Shown piece after piece: positions 24,287 to 32,592 of a DNA stretch of 32,592 bases. Location: positions 2,147,980 to 2,180,571 of the forward strand of contig CP030759.1 in NCBI GenBank assembly GCA_003290465.1, given 5' to 3'. Origin of the DNA: Candidatus Sumerlaea chitinivorans. GTDB taxonomy: Bacteria; Sumerlaeota; Sumerlaeia; Sumerlaeales; Sumerlaeaceae. The notes below the pieces were generated by a model, which saw only the letters and a program-made list of their open reading frames with translations, had not been told where the DNA came from and made no database searches. Numbering within the stretch: position 1 is the stretch's first letter; each line of letters begins with the position of its first letter. Made by a program: the position numbers and the translations under genes.

Positions 24287-25545
24287 AAGTCCAAGAAATT
24301 GATTTAGCGGGGTCCGGCTCCCGATCTCCTCTGAAACGTCTCTTTCCTCAGCTTTCGTTGTCCGCCTGTCAGTTGCGACGCCCTTGGCAGCTGGTTGTTT
24401 TGGGAGCGTGCTTTGCAACTCTCACTCCGGTGTGCGCCACGACGACGGTTTCCGCGAGCACAGCCCAGCCGCAAACGGATCCGCAATCCGAAAACCGTTC
24501 AACCGCCGGAGGCCGTCCTCCCATTGTCCTCGGCTACTACCCCTCGTGGCCATGTGGACTTGAACCGGCTCAAATCCGCTACGAGAACTTCACTCACCTT
24601 TGCCACGCGTTTGTGACCGCCACCCCTGACGGCAAACTCAAGACCGATGGCAACCTACCAAGCCGCGAACTGACCTCACGGGCGCATGCAGCGGGCGTCA
24701 AAGTACTCCTCAGCGTCGGGGGCGCCGACAGCGGAAAATACATGGGACCCATTGCTACTTCCGAGACGCTCCGCACGCAGTTTGCCCGCGCACTGGTGGG
24801 GATGGTGCGCGAATACGGCTACGACGGCATCGACCTCGATTGGGAGTTCCCGACAAATCCGACGGAAAAGGAGGCCTTCACGCAGCTTGCGCGAGAGCTC
24901 CGTGAGCTGCTCGGTCCGTCGTCGCAGGGGACCAATCTCCTCACGAGTGCTCAAGTCGGTGTGCCGGATGTGGTGCAAAACGTGGATATGCAGGCCCTGC
25001 GTGGAGTTATGGATTGGGTGGCGATCATGACCTACGACATGCATGGTCCATGGAGCAACCATGCGGGCTACAACGCAGCTTTTCGAACCCCCAAAGGCGA
25101 CCGAGAGGGGTGCACCTCGCGTTCACTGGTGGCGCAAATGGCAACGTGGCGCGATGCGGGTGGCTGGCCGCCCGAGCGGCTCCTTGTCGGAATCCCCTGC
25201 TACGGCCGGAGCTTCCCCGTGCGCCGCTGGCACGATCCGATGCCACCAAACACAAAACCCGCCCGCCCCTACCTTGCCTACAAAGACATCCTGCCGCTTC
25301 TCGAGCAAGGCTGGGTGCGCCATTTCGACAACTACGCCATGGTTCCATGGCTGGAGAAGCCGGGAGGAGGAGAGCTTCTCTCCTACGACGACGTCGAGAG
25401 TGTCCAACACAAGACGCGCTGGGCACGCCAAAATGGCTTTGGCGGTGTTTTCTTCTGGGAAATCTCGCAAGACCGGATGGGGGGCCGGAACGTCCTGATC
25501 GAGGCCGCACGCAAGGCGTGGGAAAGCAACTCACGCGAACCCTAA
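24283..25545 (+). CDS. Secreted GH18 chitinase
   Basis: 420 residues. The frame is open much further upstream, but that sequence looks non-coding, so the ATG at 24283 was chosen (GGA five bases before). Two basic stretches precede a hydrophobic core (WQLVVLGACFATLTPVCA, about 35-52), a somewhat long signal peptide. The GH18 barrel (about 80-415) has VLLSVGG (141-147), the catalytic DGIDLDWE (181-188, acid E188), MTYDMHG and a closing FFWEIS with the usual Trp. All residues of the DxxDxDxE motif are present, so chitin or other GlcNAc-polymer hydrolysis is expected, using substrate-assisted catalysis. No carbohydrate-binding domain is visible. It may be translated after the doubtful 139-residue frame and is convergent with the HAD gene. 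Confidence 0.92.
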   Translation: MKVQEIDLAGSGSRSPLKRLFPQLSLSACQLRRPWQLVVLGACFATLTPVCATTTVSASTAQPQTDPQSENRSTAGGRPPIVLGYYPSWPCGLEPAQIRYENFTHLCHAFVTATPDGKLKTDGNLPSRELTSRAHAAGVKVLLSVGGADSGKYMGPIATSETLRTQFARALVGMVREYGYDGIDLDWEFPTNPTEKEAFTQLARELRELLGPSSQGTNLLTSAQVGVPDVVQNVDMQALRGVMDWVAIMTYDMHGPWSNHAGYNAAFRTPKGDREGCTSRSLVAQMATWRDAGGWPPERLLVGIPCYGRSFPVRRWHDPMPPNTKPARPYLAYKDILPLLEQGWVRHFDNYAMVPWLEKPGGGELLSYDDVESVQHKTRWARQNGFGGVFFWEISQDRMGGRNVLIEAARKAWESNSREP

Positions 25546-25588
25546 CCAGTCGCGTCGTCGAGCTGAGCAGCCGAAAAAAGCTCCCTTG

Positions 25589-26587
25589 CTACTTTCCTAA
25601 GAGCAGCGGCAGCAAATCCGTGAGTGTTTCGGCATGCGCATTGACGATGCCCGCCAGCCCCGCGCTGCGATAATTCCCACCGGCCACGCCGACCGTATAA
25701 AAGCCAGCGAGCCGGATCGCGACAACCCCAGCGCCGCTATCCTCGATGCCGACGACCCTGTGGGCGCGCTCGCGCGGAATCCCAAGCCCGACCGTCGCCG
25801 TCTCGGCATAGAGCCAAGGATGCGGCTTGGGCTCAAGCTCGCCAAGCGTACCCACTTCCCCTTTTCGCAACGGTGTCCCGGCCGAGATGATGGAATCATA
25901 GAAATCCAACGGATTGCCCAAGTTCATGGTTCGAAATGCCGCCAGAATTTCTGGCCACGCCTTCTCAAAAAGACCGCTGGTCACGAGACCGATTTTCACG
26001 CCGTGGGCTTTGAGCTCGAGAAGGAAATCCTTGAGCCCCGGTGCCGGCTTGAACGCCTCCACATGGCCTCGGCCCTCTTCGATCTCCTTCAATTCACACC
26101 GCGTAAGCTCGAAGTAGACGTCGCGCGCCTGCTCAAGGGTAAATCCGGGGCAGTACTTTTCAATGCAATAGCTCAGGTGCTCGCTGACCGAGTGCCCGGC
26201 CACGTGGGGCAAATCCTCGGGGGTGAATTGGAAACTTTCATCCCCCAGCAGCCGTGCCACCGTGCGCTCAATGATCCACATCCACATTTCCTCGCTGCGC
26301 ACGCTCGTGCCGTCCAGATCCATCAGGACCGCCTCCACCGGCGGTTCAAACGCCACCTCGCGGACGGGATAAATCGCTGGGTAGCCCATCGCGGAACGCA
26401 CATAGGCGAGGGTTTTGTCGGCAAAAACGATGAACTCCACCTTTTGATCTCGCGGGACCAAGATGCACTCGACGCCGTCCCGCCCCACGCGCCATAGTCC
26501 ATCGCCCCCCACCTCGAGTTCCTCAAAATCACCATGGTATTCAGGCGCAATTGCTCCCAATCCGGGGATACGTTCAGGGATCGCCAT
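25589..26587 (-). CDS. HAD-superfamily phosphatase with N-terminal extension
   Basis: 332 residues from the ATG at 26587; a longer frame to 26626 adds 13 residues without support. Residues 1-84 form an extension of unknown function (VECILVPRDQKVEFIVFAD, then a YPAIYPVREV segment). The HAD domain runs from about 85 to the end: motif I DLDGT (D90, D92), a helical cap, motif II VTSG, a Lys near the PKPHP segment, and motif IV GIEDSGAG. This is the beta-phosphoglucomutase/phosphatase-like branch, which usually acts on sugar phosphates or similar small molecules in the cytoplasm. Its substrate is unknown. It is divergent from the GH38 gene over 401 bases, so a link to sugar metabolism is possible but inferred. 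Confidence 0.85.
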   Translation of the reverse strand: MAIPERIPGLGAIAPEYHGDFEELEVGGDGLWRVGRDGVECILVPRDQKVEFIVFADKTLAYVRSAMGYPAIYPVREVAFEPPVEAVLMDLDGTSVRSEEMWMWIIERTVARLLGDESFQFTPEDLPHVAGHSVSEHLSYCIEKYCPGFTLEQARDVYFELTRCELKEIEEGRGHVEAFKPAPGLKDFLLELKAHGVKIGLVTSGLFEKAWPEILAAFRTMNLGNPLDFYDSIISAGTPLRKGEVGTLGELEPKPHPWLYAETATVGLGIPRERAHRVVGIEDSGAGVVAIRLAGFYTVGVAGGNYRSAGLAGIVNAHAETLTDLLPLLLGK

Positions 26588-26988
26588 GCGGTCCAATGAC
26601 CTCCTCAAAGATTCTCGCGGGCACACACGTGCCTAAGCCATCACGCGCGAACAGTTACGAGGTGTGACCCACCGCGCGTGAATTGCGCAAGCGAAACTCA
26701 ACGCGATTGCCACTTGCCAGAAACCCAACGCTCGCGCCCGAACGCCGGCGGTCAAGAAGAGATGTGGGGGAAATTACTGCAATAAATAAAATGTTTTCTT
26801 GCTTGTGCCCACCACGACGTCTGCATTTCTTCATACCAACTCGACAGGCAGCATGCCAGTTGCCTTCGCACAAGCGCGAACTTGGCACACTGCGCGGCGC
26901 TGTGGGAAGCACTCGAAGAAAATCCCAGCGCCATACATAGCTTTGGAGCACGCTGCCGGACGCAATACCAAAGAGAGTGGAGACGACC
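26588..26988. other. 401-bp intergenic region between divergent HAD and GH38 genes
   Basis: It should carry promoters for both genes. An AT-rich segment at about 26775-26800 (AATAAATAAAATG) is the best -10 candidate for the plus strand. Short frames here have no recognisable content. I see no terminator, repeat or RNA gene. Confidence 0.45.
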
Positions 26989-29754
26989 GTGGACCAGACG
27001 CGCAAATGGCACTGTCACATCATTTCGAATACACACTGGGATCGCGAGTGGCGTTATCCCTTCCAAAGCTACCGGATGGACTTGGTGGAAATGATGGACC
27101 GCCTGCTCGATATCCTCGAGCGGCGGCCGGAGTACCGCGCCTTCTACCTCGATAGTCAGACCGTAATTTTGGAGGATTACCTCGAGATTCGACCCGAGAA
27201 TGAGGAACGAATGCGAAAGCTTGTGGCGCAGGACCGACTTCAAATCGGGCCGTGGTACACCCTGCCCGACATGTGGGCCTGCCCGGGCGAAGCCCTCGTG
27301 CGCAACCTCCTCATGGGCCACCGCGTCGCCATGCAGTTTGGGCGGGTCTCCAAGGTCGGCTACACGCCATTCTCCAACGGCCAGATTTCTCAGCTTCCCC
27401 AGCTCTACCGCGGCTTCCGCATTGATTCGTGCATGTTCTATCGCGGCATCGGCAAGCATGTGGCCAAAAGCGAGTTTGTGTGGGAAGGCGCCGACGGTTC
27501 ACGCATCTTTGGATTCCGTTTCGGCGACTATGCCCGCTACAACTACTACTATCTGCTCTATCGGCCGGGACTGCTCGGGCGCACCCCCGCCGACCGAGAA
27601 TACCGCTGGAACCCGGACGAGTTGCCCTACCACGTCGCCGTCACGCAGTCGCAGGATCGCCAATATGGCTACATGAATCTGCGCCTCAGGGTGCACGAAG
27701 AGCTTCTTGATCAAGCGCTGGCCGACGCTCTGCGCTTCACAGCAGCCGATGCCACGACATCCCAGCTCCTCTACATGATGGGACACGACCATTCCTACGC
27801 CGCCGAAGAAGAACTCGACCTCATCGAGGCTCTGCAACGCCGCGTGGCCGGCTCCAACCAAGAGATTTTCCATTCCTCTCTCGCTGAGTACATGGAAGCC
27901 TTCCGCAAGGAAGCACGCGACCTTCAGGTGGTCCGGGGGGAAATGCGCCATACGCTGAAGGAAGGGCTGTGGACAACCCTCATGGCGCTCATTTTGTCGT
28001 CGCGTACCTACCTCAAGCAACAAAATGCGCGCATCTGTACACACGTCCTTGCTGGTGCCGAACCGTTAGCCGCTATGGCGTGGCTTACGGGATCACCCTA
28101 TCCCACGCCGTTCTTTACCCAGATCTGGCGTCGCCTGCTCGTCAACCAAGCCCACGACGCGATCGGGGGCTGCAGTGTGGACCGAGTCCACACCGAAATG
28201 CAGGCACGTTGGGGAGAGGTGGAGACCATCAGCGATGAGATCATCCGCCGCTCGATGCGTGACGTAGCAGCCCGGATTGACGGACGCAGTTCGATCTCCA
28301 CGAACGATCTGCAGCTCACGGTTTTCAATCCCACGCCCTATCCGTGGAGCGGGCTGGCTGAGGTGATTATCGACCTCCCGCATGCCACGCCCGAGACCCC
28401 ATTCGCGCTCGAGCGCGCGGGCGGCGCGCCTGTCCCAATCCAAATCGTGGCTCAAGAACCCTACACGGCAACCATCGAGAGTGGCTACGAGCTCACGATG
28501 ACCTTCCCGGTGCAACGCTATCGCGCGCGCATCGAGCTGGAGAATCTCCCGGCCTTCGGCTACGAAGCACTGGCCGTACGCGTTGGCGCGGCTCCCGAGA
28601 AGCCTGCAGAGCTCCCCAAGCTCGCCCGCAGCGAGCGCGAACTGGAAAACGATTTCCTCGCAGCACGTTTTGAGGCCGATGGCACCTTCTCGATGCGCGA
28701 CAAAGCTACAGGCCGCGTCTTCGAGGGACTGGGCTTCCTCGAGGACTCTGCGGAGTTCGGTGACCCGTGGAACCGCGTGGTCCCACCGGGGGATAAGCCG
28801 ATCCTTTCCCGACGCAGCGCTCGCCCGACGTTCCGGATTGTCGAAAACGGCCCACTCTACGCTGCAATTGAGGCCACCTACGAGTTCTCCATCCCCGAGG
28901 GGAAAGGACCCGACGGCAAACGCAGCCGCAAACGCACGAGGCTTCCGATCTCGCTCACGCTTTCGTTGGAGCGCGGGGCGCGTGCGTTAGGCGTAACGCT
29001 ACGCCTTACGAACACCGCGGAGAACCATCGCCTGCGGGTGATGTTCCCGACAGGCCTCAGCCGCGCGACGCATTCGATTGCGGACGGGCAGTTCGACGTC
29101 CTCGAGCGCCCGATCCAGCTCCCTGACGCCACGGGTTGGAAGGAACCCCCGTACCCGACCCACCCCATGTGGAGCTTCGTGGATGTGTTCGATGGCGAAG
29201 CGGGACTGGCGGTGCTCAACGATGGTCTGACCGAATATGAGGTCGTGGATGAGCCCGCCCGCACGATCGCCATCACGCTCTTGCGGGCCTTTGGGACGTT
29301 TGTGTTCGGTCGCCCAACCCCCGGCGCCCAATGCAAAGGCACGCACGTTTATCGCTTCGCCTTACTCCCGCACCAGCGCCCATGGCACGAAGCTCGAGTT
29401 TTCGATGAGGTGCGGCGCCTCACCATTCCGCTTCAGGCGCTGCTCTCGGCTCCGACGGCTGGTTCCTTGCCTCGAAGTGCCTCCTTCATTCATCTCACCA
29501 ATCCACAGCTCGTGTTCAGTGCCGCGAAACCAGCGGAAAGTGGCGATAAACTGGTGATCCGTTTCTGGAACCCCACTGCCGAAACCCAAACCACATGCAT
29601 TGAGTTCGGACTCCCACTGAAACGCGCTCAACTTCTCTCGCTCGAGGAAATTCCGGAAGGAGATTTGGAGCTTCAGGACGGAGGCCGGCGCGTGGAGTTG
29701 TCGGCGGGACCGAAAAAGATTGTGACGGTGGGCATCGAGTGGATACTGGATTGA
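26989..29754 (+). CDS. GH38 alpha-mannosidase-like protein with altered nucleophile position
   Basis: 921 residues from the GTG at 26989, which has GGAG six bases upstream; a GTG at 26977 is possible. The GH38 catalytic part (about 5-300) opens with SNTHWDREW (H16, D18 as zinc ligands), and the middle domain has [16 protein letters not shown] (H389, the third His/Asp-type ligand). The normally invariant nucleophile Asp in LPDxFG is not there: the sequence is [16 protein letters not shown], with Phe128 at that place. Beta-rich C-terminal domains (about 480-921) are as in other family members. The rest of the fold looks intact, and the length is normal. It has no signal peptide, so it is probably cytoplasmic. 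It may be a variant with another nucleophile, a lectin-like protein, or an inactive enzyme. Confidence 0.88.
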   Translation: MDQTRKWHCHIISNTHWDREWRYPFQSYRMDLVEMMDRLLDILERRPEYRAFYLDSQTVILEDYLEIRPENEERMRKLVAQDRLQIGPWYTLPDMWACPGEALVRNLLMGHRVAMQFGRVSKVGYTPFSNGQISQLPQLYRGFRIDSCMFYRGIGKHVAKSEFVWEGADGSRIFGFRFGDYARYNYYYLLYRPGLLGRTPADREYRWNPDELPYHVAVTQSQDRQYGYMNLRLRVHEELLDQALADALRFTAADATTSQLLYMMGHDHSYAAEEELDLIEALQRRVAGSNQEIFHSSLAEYMEAFRKEARDLQVVRGEMRHTLKEGLWTTLMALILSSRTYLKQQNARICTHVLAGAEPLAAMAWLTGSPYPTPFFTQIWRRLLVNQAHDAIGGCSVDRVHTEMQARWGEVETISDEIIRRSMRDVAARIDGRSSISTNDLQLTVFNPTPYPWSGLAEVIIDLPHATPETPFALERAGGAPVPIQIVAQEPYTATIESGYELTMTFPVQRYRARIELENLPAFGYEALAVRVGAAPEKPAELPKLARSERELENDFLAARFEADGTFSMRDKATGRVFEGLGFLEDSAEFGDPWNRVVPPGDKPILSRRSARPTFRIVENGPLYAAIEATYEFSIPEGKGPDGKRSRKRTRLPISLTLSLERGARALGVTLRLTNTAENHRLRVMFPTGLSRATHSIADGQFDVLERPIQLPDATGWKEPPYPTHPMWSFVDVFDGEAGLAVLNDGLTEYEVVDEPARTIAITLLRAFGTFVFGRPTPGAQCKGTHVYRFALLPHQRPWHEARVFDEVRRLTIPLQALLSAPTAGSLPRSASFIHLTNPQLVFSAAKPAESGDKLVIRFWNPTAETQTTCIEFGLPLKRAQLLSLEEIPEGDLELQDGGRRVELSAGPKKIVTVGIEWILD

Positions 29755-29806
29755 GTGGCGCGTGGCTGTGCAACCCCAGCGCGTAAGGTGAAGGACAAAA
29801 AGAAAA

Positions 29807-29882
<76 letters not shown>

Positions 29883-29936
29883 TCACTGCCCATTCGGGCG
29901 TTTCGCTCGCCTATTACGCTTTTTCGGCAAATTTTA

Positions 29937-29950
29937 TTCGCACTTGCGAA
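29937..29950. repeat. Short palindrome upstream of tRNA-Gly
   Basis: TTCGCA and TGCGAA are perfect 6-base arms around CT, 55 bases upstream of the tRNA and 90 bases after the hydrogenase maturation protease stop. No U-run follows. It could be a weak terminator or an operator; nothing else was found in 29883-30038. Confidence 0.2.
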
Positions 29951-30038
29951 ATGGCCTTGTGCACTCGCTGTCGCGCTCAAAATTTACCGCTCGCCACACT
30001 CAAAAATTCTGCAACGAGATGACTGCGCAACACGTTGT

Positions 30039-30488
30039 TTACTCGTTTGCAAGCAGGGTCCGAATCTGCTCGCAGATCTCGTCCACGGTCACGGCAACCT
30101 GTGGACTCAGCCCTTCCGCGTGACCAAACACTGCCCCGCCGACAGAAATCAACCACGCCCGTGGCGCTTTCCCGTAAAGCTCACAACTCATCTGCAGTAA
30201 CCCGTACGGCGTGACGCGATGCGTGAAGCTCTCACTCGAATTGGAAGGGGCAATCTCAAGCGACTCGCACCGCACTTCCCCCGGCGCGAGGGTTGCGCTT
30301 GCATCCACGAATACGACCGTATCGGCCGTACTCAAGTCCTCAGCAAGCTCAGGCACCAGTTGAAAGAGTGCTCGGACTTCGGTGGAAGCGTCCGCATAGG
30401 AAGCAGCAAACCGCTGCGCCACGACTTGGCCTACGGCGTCGTCGCCGCGCAGCGGATTGCCATAACCGATGACCAACGTTTTCGGCAT
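30039..30488 (-). CDS. hoxW: [NiFe] hydrogenase maturation endopeptidase
   Basis: 149 residues from the ATG at 30488, which overlaps the hoxH stop as TGATG, so the two are translationally coupled. The N-terminus LVIGYGNPLRGDDAVG is the family signature with the conserved Asp pair used to sense nickel, followed by VVFVDAS. The middle His region FTHRVTPYGLL matches the second metal-binding area. These M52-type proteases clip the C-terminal tail of the large subunit after nickel insertion, which locks the active site. Its target is almost surely the HoxH upstream. The symbol is by context; hyaD/hycI-type naming would suit equally well. Confidence 0.9.
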   Translation of the reverse strand: MPKTLVIGYGNPLRGDDAVGQVVAQRFAASYADASTEVRALFQLVPELAEDLSTADTVVFVDASATLAPGEVRCESLEIAPSNSSESFTHRVTPYGLLQMSCELYGKAPRAWLISVGGAVFGHAEGLSPQVAVTVDEICEQIRTLLANE

Positions 30489-31912
30489 CAGTCGCGAGTC
30501 GCAACGTCGAGTACCTGACCGGTCGGCCCGACAAGCTCCACCCGCAATGGCATCTGCCCGACTGCATGCGTGGAGCAGCTCAAGCACGGGTCGTAGCAGC
30601 GGATCACCGCCTCCACACGGTTGAGCATTCCCTCTTCGATCTTGTCGCCACGCACGAAATGCTTGGCCGCCTGCAGGACCCCGCGGTTCATCGCCAAGTT
30701 ATTGTGGCCGGTTGCGATGATAAGGTTCGCCCACGTCACCAGCCCATTCTCATCAATGCGGTAATGGTGTAGGAGCATGCCCCGGGGGGCCTCGCTCACG
30801 CCCACGCCTTCAAACGCGTTCGCCCCAGCGTGTGCGCGCACGTGCGGGCTCAAGATGTCCGGATCGCGCAGCGTGCGCTCCATCTGTTCGAGCGCCGCGA
30901 TAATCTCAATCAGGCGCGCATAGTGATAATGGAACGAGCTCAGGACCACGCGGCGGTCCAACTCGCGGAACTCCGCCCACTCTTCGTCAGCGCGCGGCGT
31001 GTTGCACCGATCCGCAATGTTGAGCCGCGCCAGCGGCCCCACGCGGTAGATCCCCTCGGGGTAGCCGAGCGGTTTGTAGTACGGCGACTTGAGATAACTA
31101 TAGGGTTCCACCGCTTCGCCGATGAAGTCCTGATAATTTGCGATCTCAAGCTGATCCGCAATCACGTTGCCGGCACTGTCCACCACGCGAACCTTGCCAT
31201 GCGTGAAGGCCAAGTAACCGTCCTCATCCACCAGACCCATGAAGAGCGTGGGGAAGTTGGCAAAGGTTGCGATTTCCTCGCGGAACTGTTTGTACGTCTT
31301 CTTGTACCACTCGAGTGTGCGCGTGGCGATCTCCATCGCTTGCGGAATTTCGGCGAGGATCTCGTCGCGCGTTGCAGCATCCAGCGGATCACTCACGCCG
31401 CCCGGCACGACCCACGCGGGGTGAATCCGCTTGCCGGCAAGCCGCTCAATAACGCGCTGCCCGAACTTGCGCAGCGCGATTCCGTCGCGCGCGATCTGTG
31501 GATGCGATTCTGCCAGCGCGAATAGGTGGCGCTTCGCTGGATCCGCGTCCATGCCCAGCAGAAAATCCGGTGAGGAGAGATGGAAGAAGCTCAGGGCGTG
31601 GGACTGCACAATTTGCCCAAGGTTAAGTACGTGGCGCAACATTCGACCGGTGCGTGGCACCTGTACCGCCAGAAGAGCGTCGCAGGCTTTTGCCGAGGCG
31701 ATCAAGTGGCTCACCGGGCAGATGCCGCAGGTGCGCGCCATCAACGACGGCATTTCTGCGAACGGACGCCCCTCGCAGAGCTTCTCGAAACCTCGGTACT
31801 GCGTGACATGGAACTGGGCATCCTGCACGATGCCCTCATCGTTCAAGTAAATCGTGATCTTCGCATGTCCTTCAATGCGGGTCACGGGATCAATGGTGAT
31901 TTGTTTTGCCAT
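30488..31912 (-). CDS. hoxH: [NiFe] hydrogenase large subunit (group 3, HoxH-like)
   Basis: 474 residues. The ATG at 31912 has AGGAGA six bases upstream and gives the usual start KQITIDPVTRIEGHAK. The four nickel-iron cysteines are present: C62 and C65 in RTCGICPVSH, C443 and C446 in DPCLSCSTH. A 25-residue tail follows H449 and should be removed by the protease encoded next. The RIEGH and DPCLSCSTH forms and the small partner fit cytoplasmic group 3 bidirectional enzymes, linked to NAD(P)H, rather than membrane uptake types. It binds H2 or protons at the Ni-Fe site in complex with HoxY. It lies ten bases after hoxY and overlaps the protease start, so the operon is tight. Exact subgroup (3b, 3c or 3d) is uncertain. 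Confidence 0.93.
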   Translation of the reverse strand: MAKQITIDPVTRIEGHAKITIYLNDEGIVQDAQFHVTQYRGFEKLCEGRPFAEMPSLMARTCGICPVSHLIASAKACDALLAVQVPRTGRMLRHVLNLGQIVQSHALSFFHLSSPDFLLGMDADPAKRHLFALAESHPQIARDGIALRKFGQRVIERLAGKRIHPAWVVPGGVSDPLDAATRDEILAEIPQAMEIATRTLEWYKKTYKQFREEIATFANFPTLFMGLVDEDGYLAFTHGKVRVVDSAGNVIADQLEIANYQDFIGEAVEPYSYLKSPYYKPLGYPEGIYRVGPLARLNIADRCNTPRADEEWAEFRELDRRVVLSSFHYHYARLIEIIAALEQMERTLRDPDILSPHVRAHAGANAFEGVGVSEAPRGMLLHHYRIDENGLVTWANLIIATGHNNLAMNRGVLQAAKHFVRGDKIEEGMLNRVEAVIRCYDPCLSCSTHAVGQMPLRVELVGPTGQVLDVATRD

Positions 31913-31922
31913 GATGATTCTC

Positions 31923-32462
31923 CTATGCTCCGAACCGAGTCTTGTCGCTGATGTCAGGGATTCTCCCCTCGAGAAGCTCGCTGACGACGTAGAAAATGGT
32001 GTCCGCAGAGGGTGGACAGCCGGGCACGTGGACATCCACTTTCACGAACTCGTGCACGGGACGCGCCTTCGGCAGCAACTTGGGAATGACACTCGTCGGC
32101 ACTTGCTGATTGAGCGTTGCATTTTCGAGGTAAGCGCGGCTGAGAACGTCCTTCAGCGGGAAAGGATTGCGCATGCCCGGCACGTTTGAGGTCACGGCGC
32201 AATCTCCCAGAGCCACGAGAATGCGCGTGTGCTCACGGATCTTGCGGATCTTGGCCAAATCGTCCTCGCTGCTGACGGCGCCCTCGACAATGGTCACGTC
32301 CACCATCTCGGGGAATTCCTTCATATCGACAAGCGGACTGTAGACGAGCTCGGCCCTCTCCGCCACGGCCAACAGACGTTCGTCCAGATCCAGAAACGAC
32401 ATGTGGCAGCCCGAGCAGCCGTCCAGCCACACCGTTGCGATTTTTGCCTTGTTGTTGCTCAT
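31923..32462 (-). CDS. hoxY: [NiFe] hydrogenase small subunit (HoxY-like)
   Basis: 179 residues, the short form typical of HoxY, which holds only the proximal [4Fe-4S] cluster. Its ligands are C16 and C19 in DGCSGCHMSF, C88 in GDCAVTSN and C149 in VPGCPPSAD. There is no twin-arginine signal and no C-terminal ferredoxin part, so the complex stays in the cytoplasm. The cluster carries electrons between the Ni-Fe site in HoxH and the diaphorase side (HoxU and partners). A very strong SD (GGAGGAA) precedes the ATG, and the start overlaps the hoxU stop as ATGA. Confidence in family is high; the same fold also occurs in F420- or heterodisulfide-linked enzymes. Confidence 0.92.
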   Translation of the reverse strand: MSNNKAKIATVWLDGCSGCHMSFLDLDERLLAVAERAELVYSPLVDMKEFPEMVDVTIVEGAVSSEDDLAKIRKIREHTRILVALGDCAVTSNVPGMRNPFPLKDVLSRAYLENATLNQQVPTSVIPKLLPKARPVHEFVKVDVHVPGCPPSADTIFYVVSELLEGRIPDISDKTRFGA

Positions 32463-32592
32463 TCGTGTTCCTCCCGCATCATCGTCAGGTAAGGCAAGAA
32501 CTGGCGGCGCTTGGCCATCTCTGCCACGCTCTTACCTTTCTCGCTTAGCGCGCCAGTGGGGCACACGTGCACGCATTTGCTGCAACCCGTGC
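32459..32592 (-). CDS. hoxU: HoxU-like Fe-S subunit of the hydrogenase, C-terminal 43 residues only
   Basis: The end of a larger gene that continues beyond the right edge. The readable part has a ferredoxin-type CSKCVHVCPTGAL cluster motif, then KSVAEMAKRRQFLPYL and a final MREEHE. This matches the C-terminus of HoxU, the NuoG-like subunit that wires HoxY to the flavin subunit HoxF. The stop overlaps the hoxY start by ATGA. Any hoxF or hoxE would lie to the right. Confidence 0.8.
   Translation of the reverse strand, partial: TGCSKCVHVCPTGALSEKGKSVAEMAKRRQFLPYLTMMREEHE

Noticed and set aside
26882-26898. TTGGCACACTGCGCGGC as a sigma-54 promoter before GH38
   Set aside because: The -24 half TGGCAC is present but the -12 half is GCGGC, not TTGC, so it fails the core requirement.
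30830-31525. 231-codon plus-strand frame antisense to hoxH
   Set aside because: The minus strand is a well-matched hydrogenase gene; the opposite frame is rich in Arg and His and has no motif.

Overview
This is a 32.6-kb stretch of moderately GC-rich bacterial chromosome. It carries about 20 genes, mostly single genes or short operons on both strands. I saw no phage, transposase, insertion sequence, CRISPR array or rRNA. Diderm traits include a TlpA-type lipoprotein, PBP1C and several Sec signal peptides. Signalling is rich: a Ser/Thr kinase with TPRs, a PAS kinase-like protein, a lone receiver, and a PAS/GAF/HD-GYP protein. With a GH18 chitinase, a GH38 enzyme and a Hox-type [NiFe] hydrogenase, this suggests an anaerobic or facultative polysaccharide-degrading bacterium of a poorly cultured lineage. 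Candidatus Sumerlaeota would fit, but that is a guess from gene content that I could not test.

Layout. 1-1657 (+): C-terminal part of a Kef/CPA2-type antiporter with RCK domains. 1706-4606 (-): Ser/Thr kinase with a TPR tail, convergent with the antiporter. 4743-7322 (+): PBP1C, divergent from the kinase across a perfect 15-nt palindrome. 7511-9262 (+): PAS/HATPase protein, then a TlpA/ResA lipoprotein. 9301-11839 (-): tight operon of a receiver protein, a PyrK-like Fe-S flavoprotein and a C39-like membrane-anchored protein. 12063-13511 (-): exported protein with a histone-H1-like basic tail. 13673-15088 (+): 8-oxoguanine-deaminase-type amidohydrolase, then a four-cysteine mini-protein. 15617-16126 (-): nitroreductase. 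16382-20527 (-): large secreted subtilase-like protease with CARDB and four C-terminal repeats, ending at a strong terminator. 21310-23867 (+): PAS-PAS-GAF-GAF-HD-GYP protein split by an apparent one-base frameshift. 24283-25545 (+): GH18 chitinase. 25589-26587 (-): HAD phosphatase. 26989-29754 (+): GH38 mannosidase-like enzyme. 29807-29882 (-): tRNA-Gly(GCC). 30039-32592 (-): hoxU (partial), hoxY, hoxH and the maturation protease.

How they may work together. The hydrogenase operon is a coherent unit: electron-transfer subunit, catalytic subunits and the endopeptidase that matures the large subunit. The protease, chitinase and mannosidase-like enzyme suggest polymer scavenging, and the HD-GYP c-di-GMP phosphodiesterase lies just upstream of the chitinase. 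Genes between 7.5 and 11.8 kb all have redox or signalling character and might form a redox-sensing neighbourhood, but that is inference. Several enzymes show substitutions at normally invariant positions: GH38 nucleophile Asp to Phe, kinase catalytic-loop Asn to Gln, sensor-kinase phosphoacceptor His to Asp, and protease His to Glu. These are the main points worth a second look.
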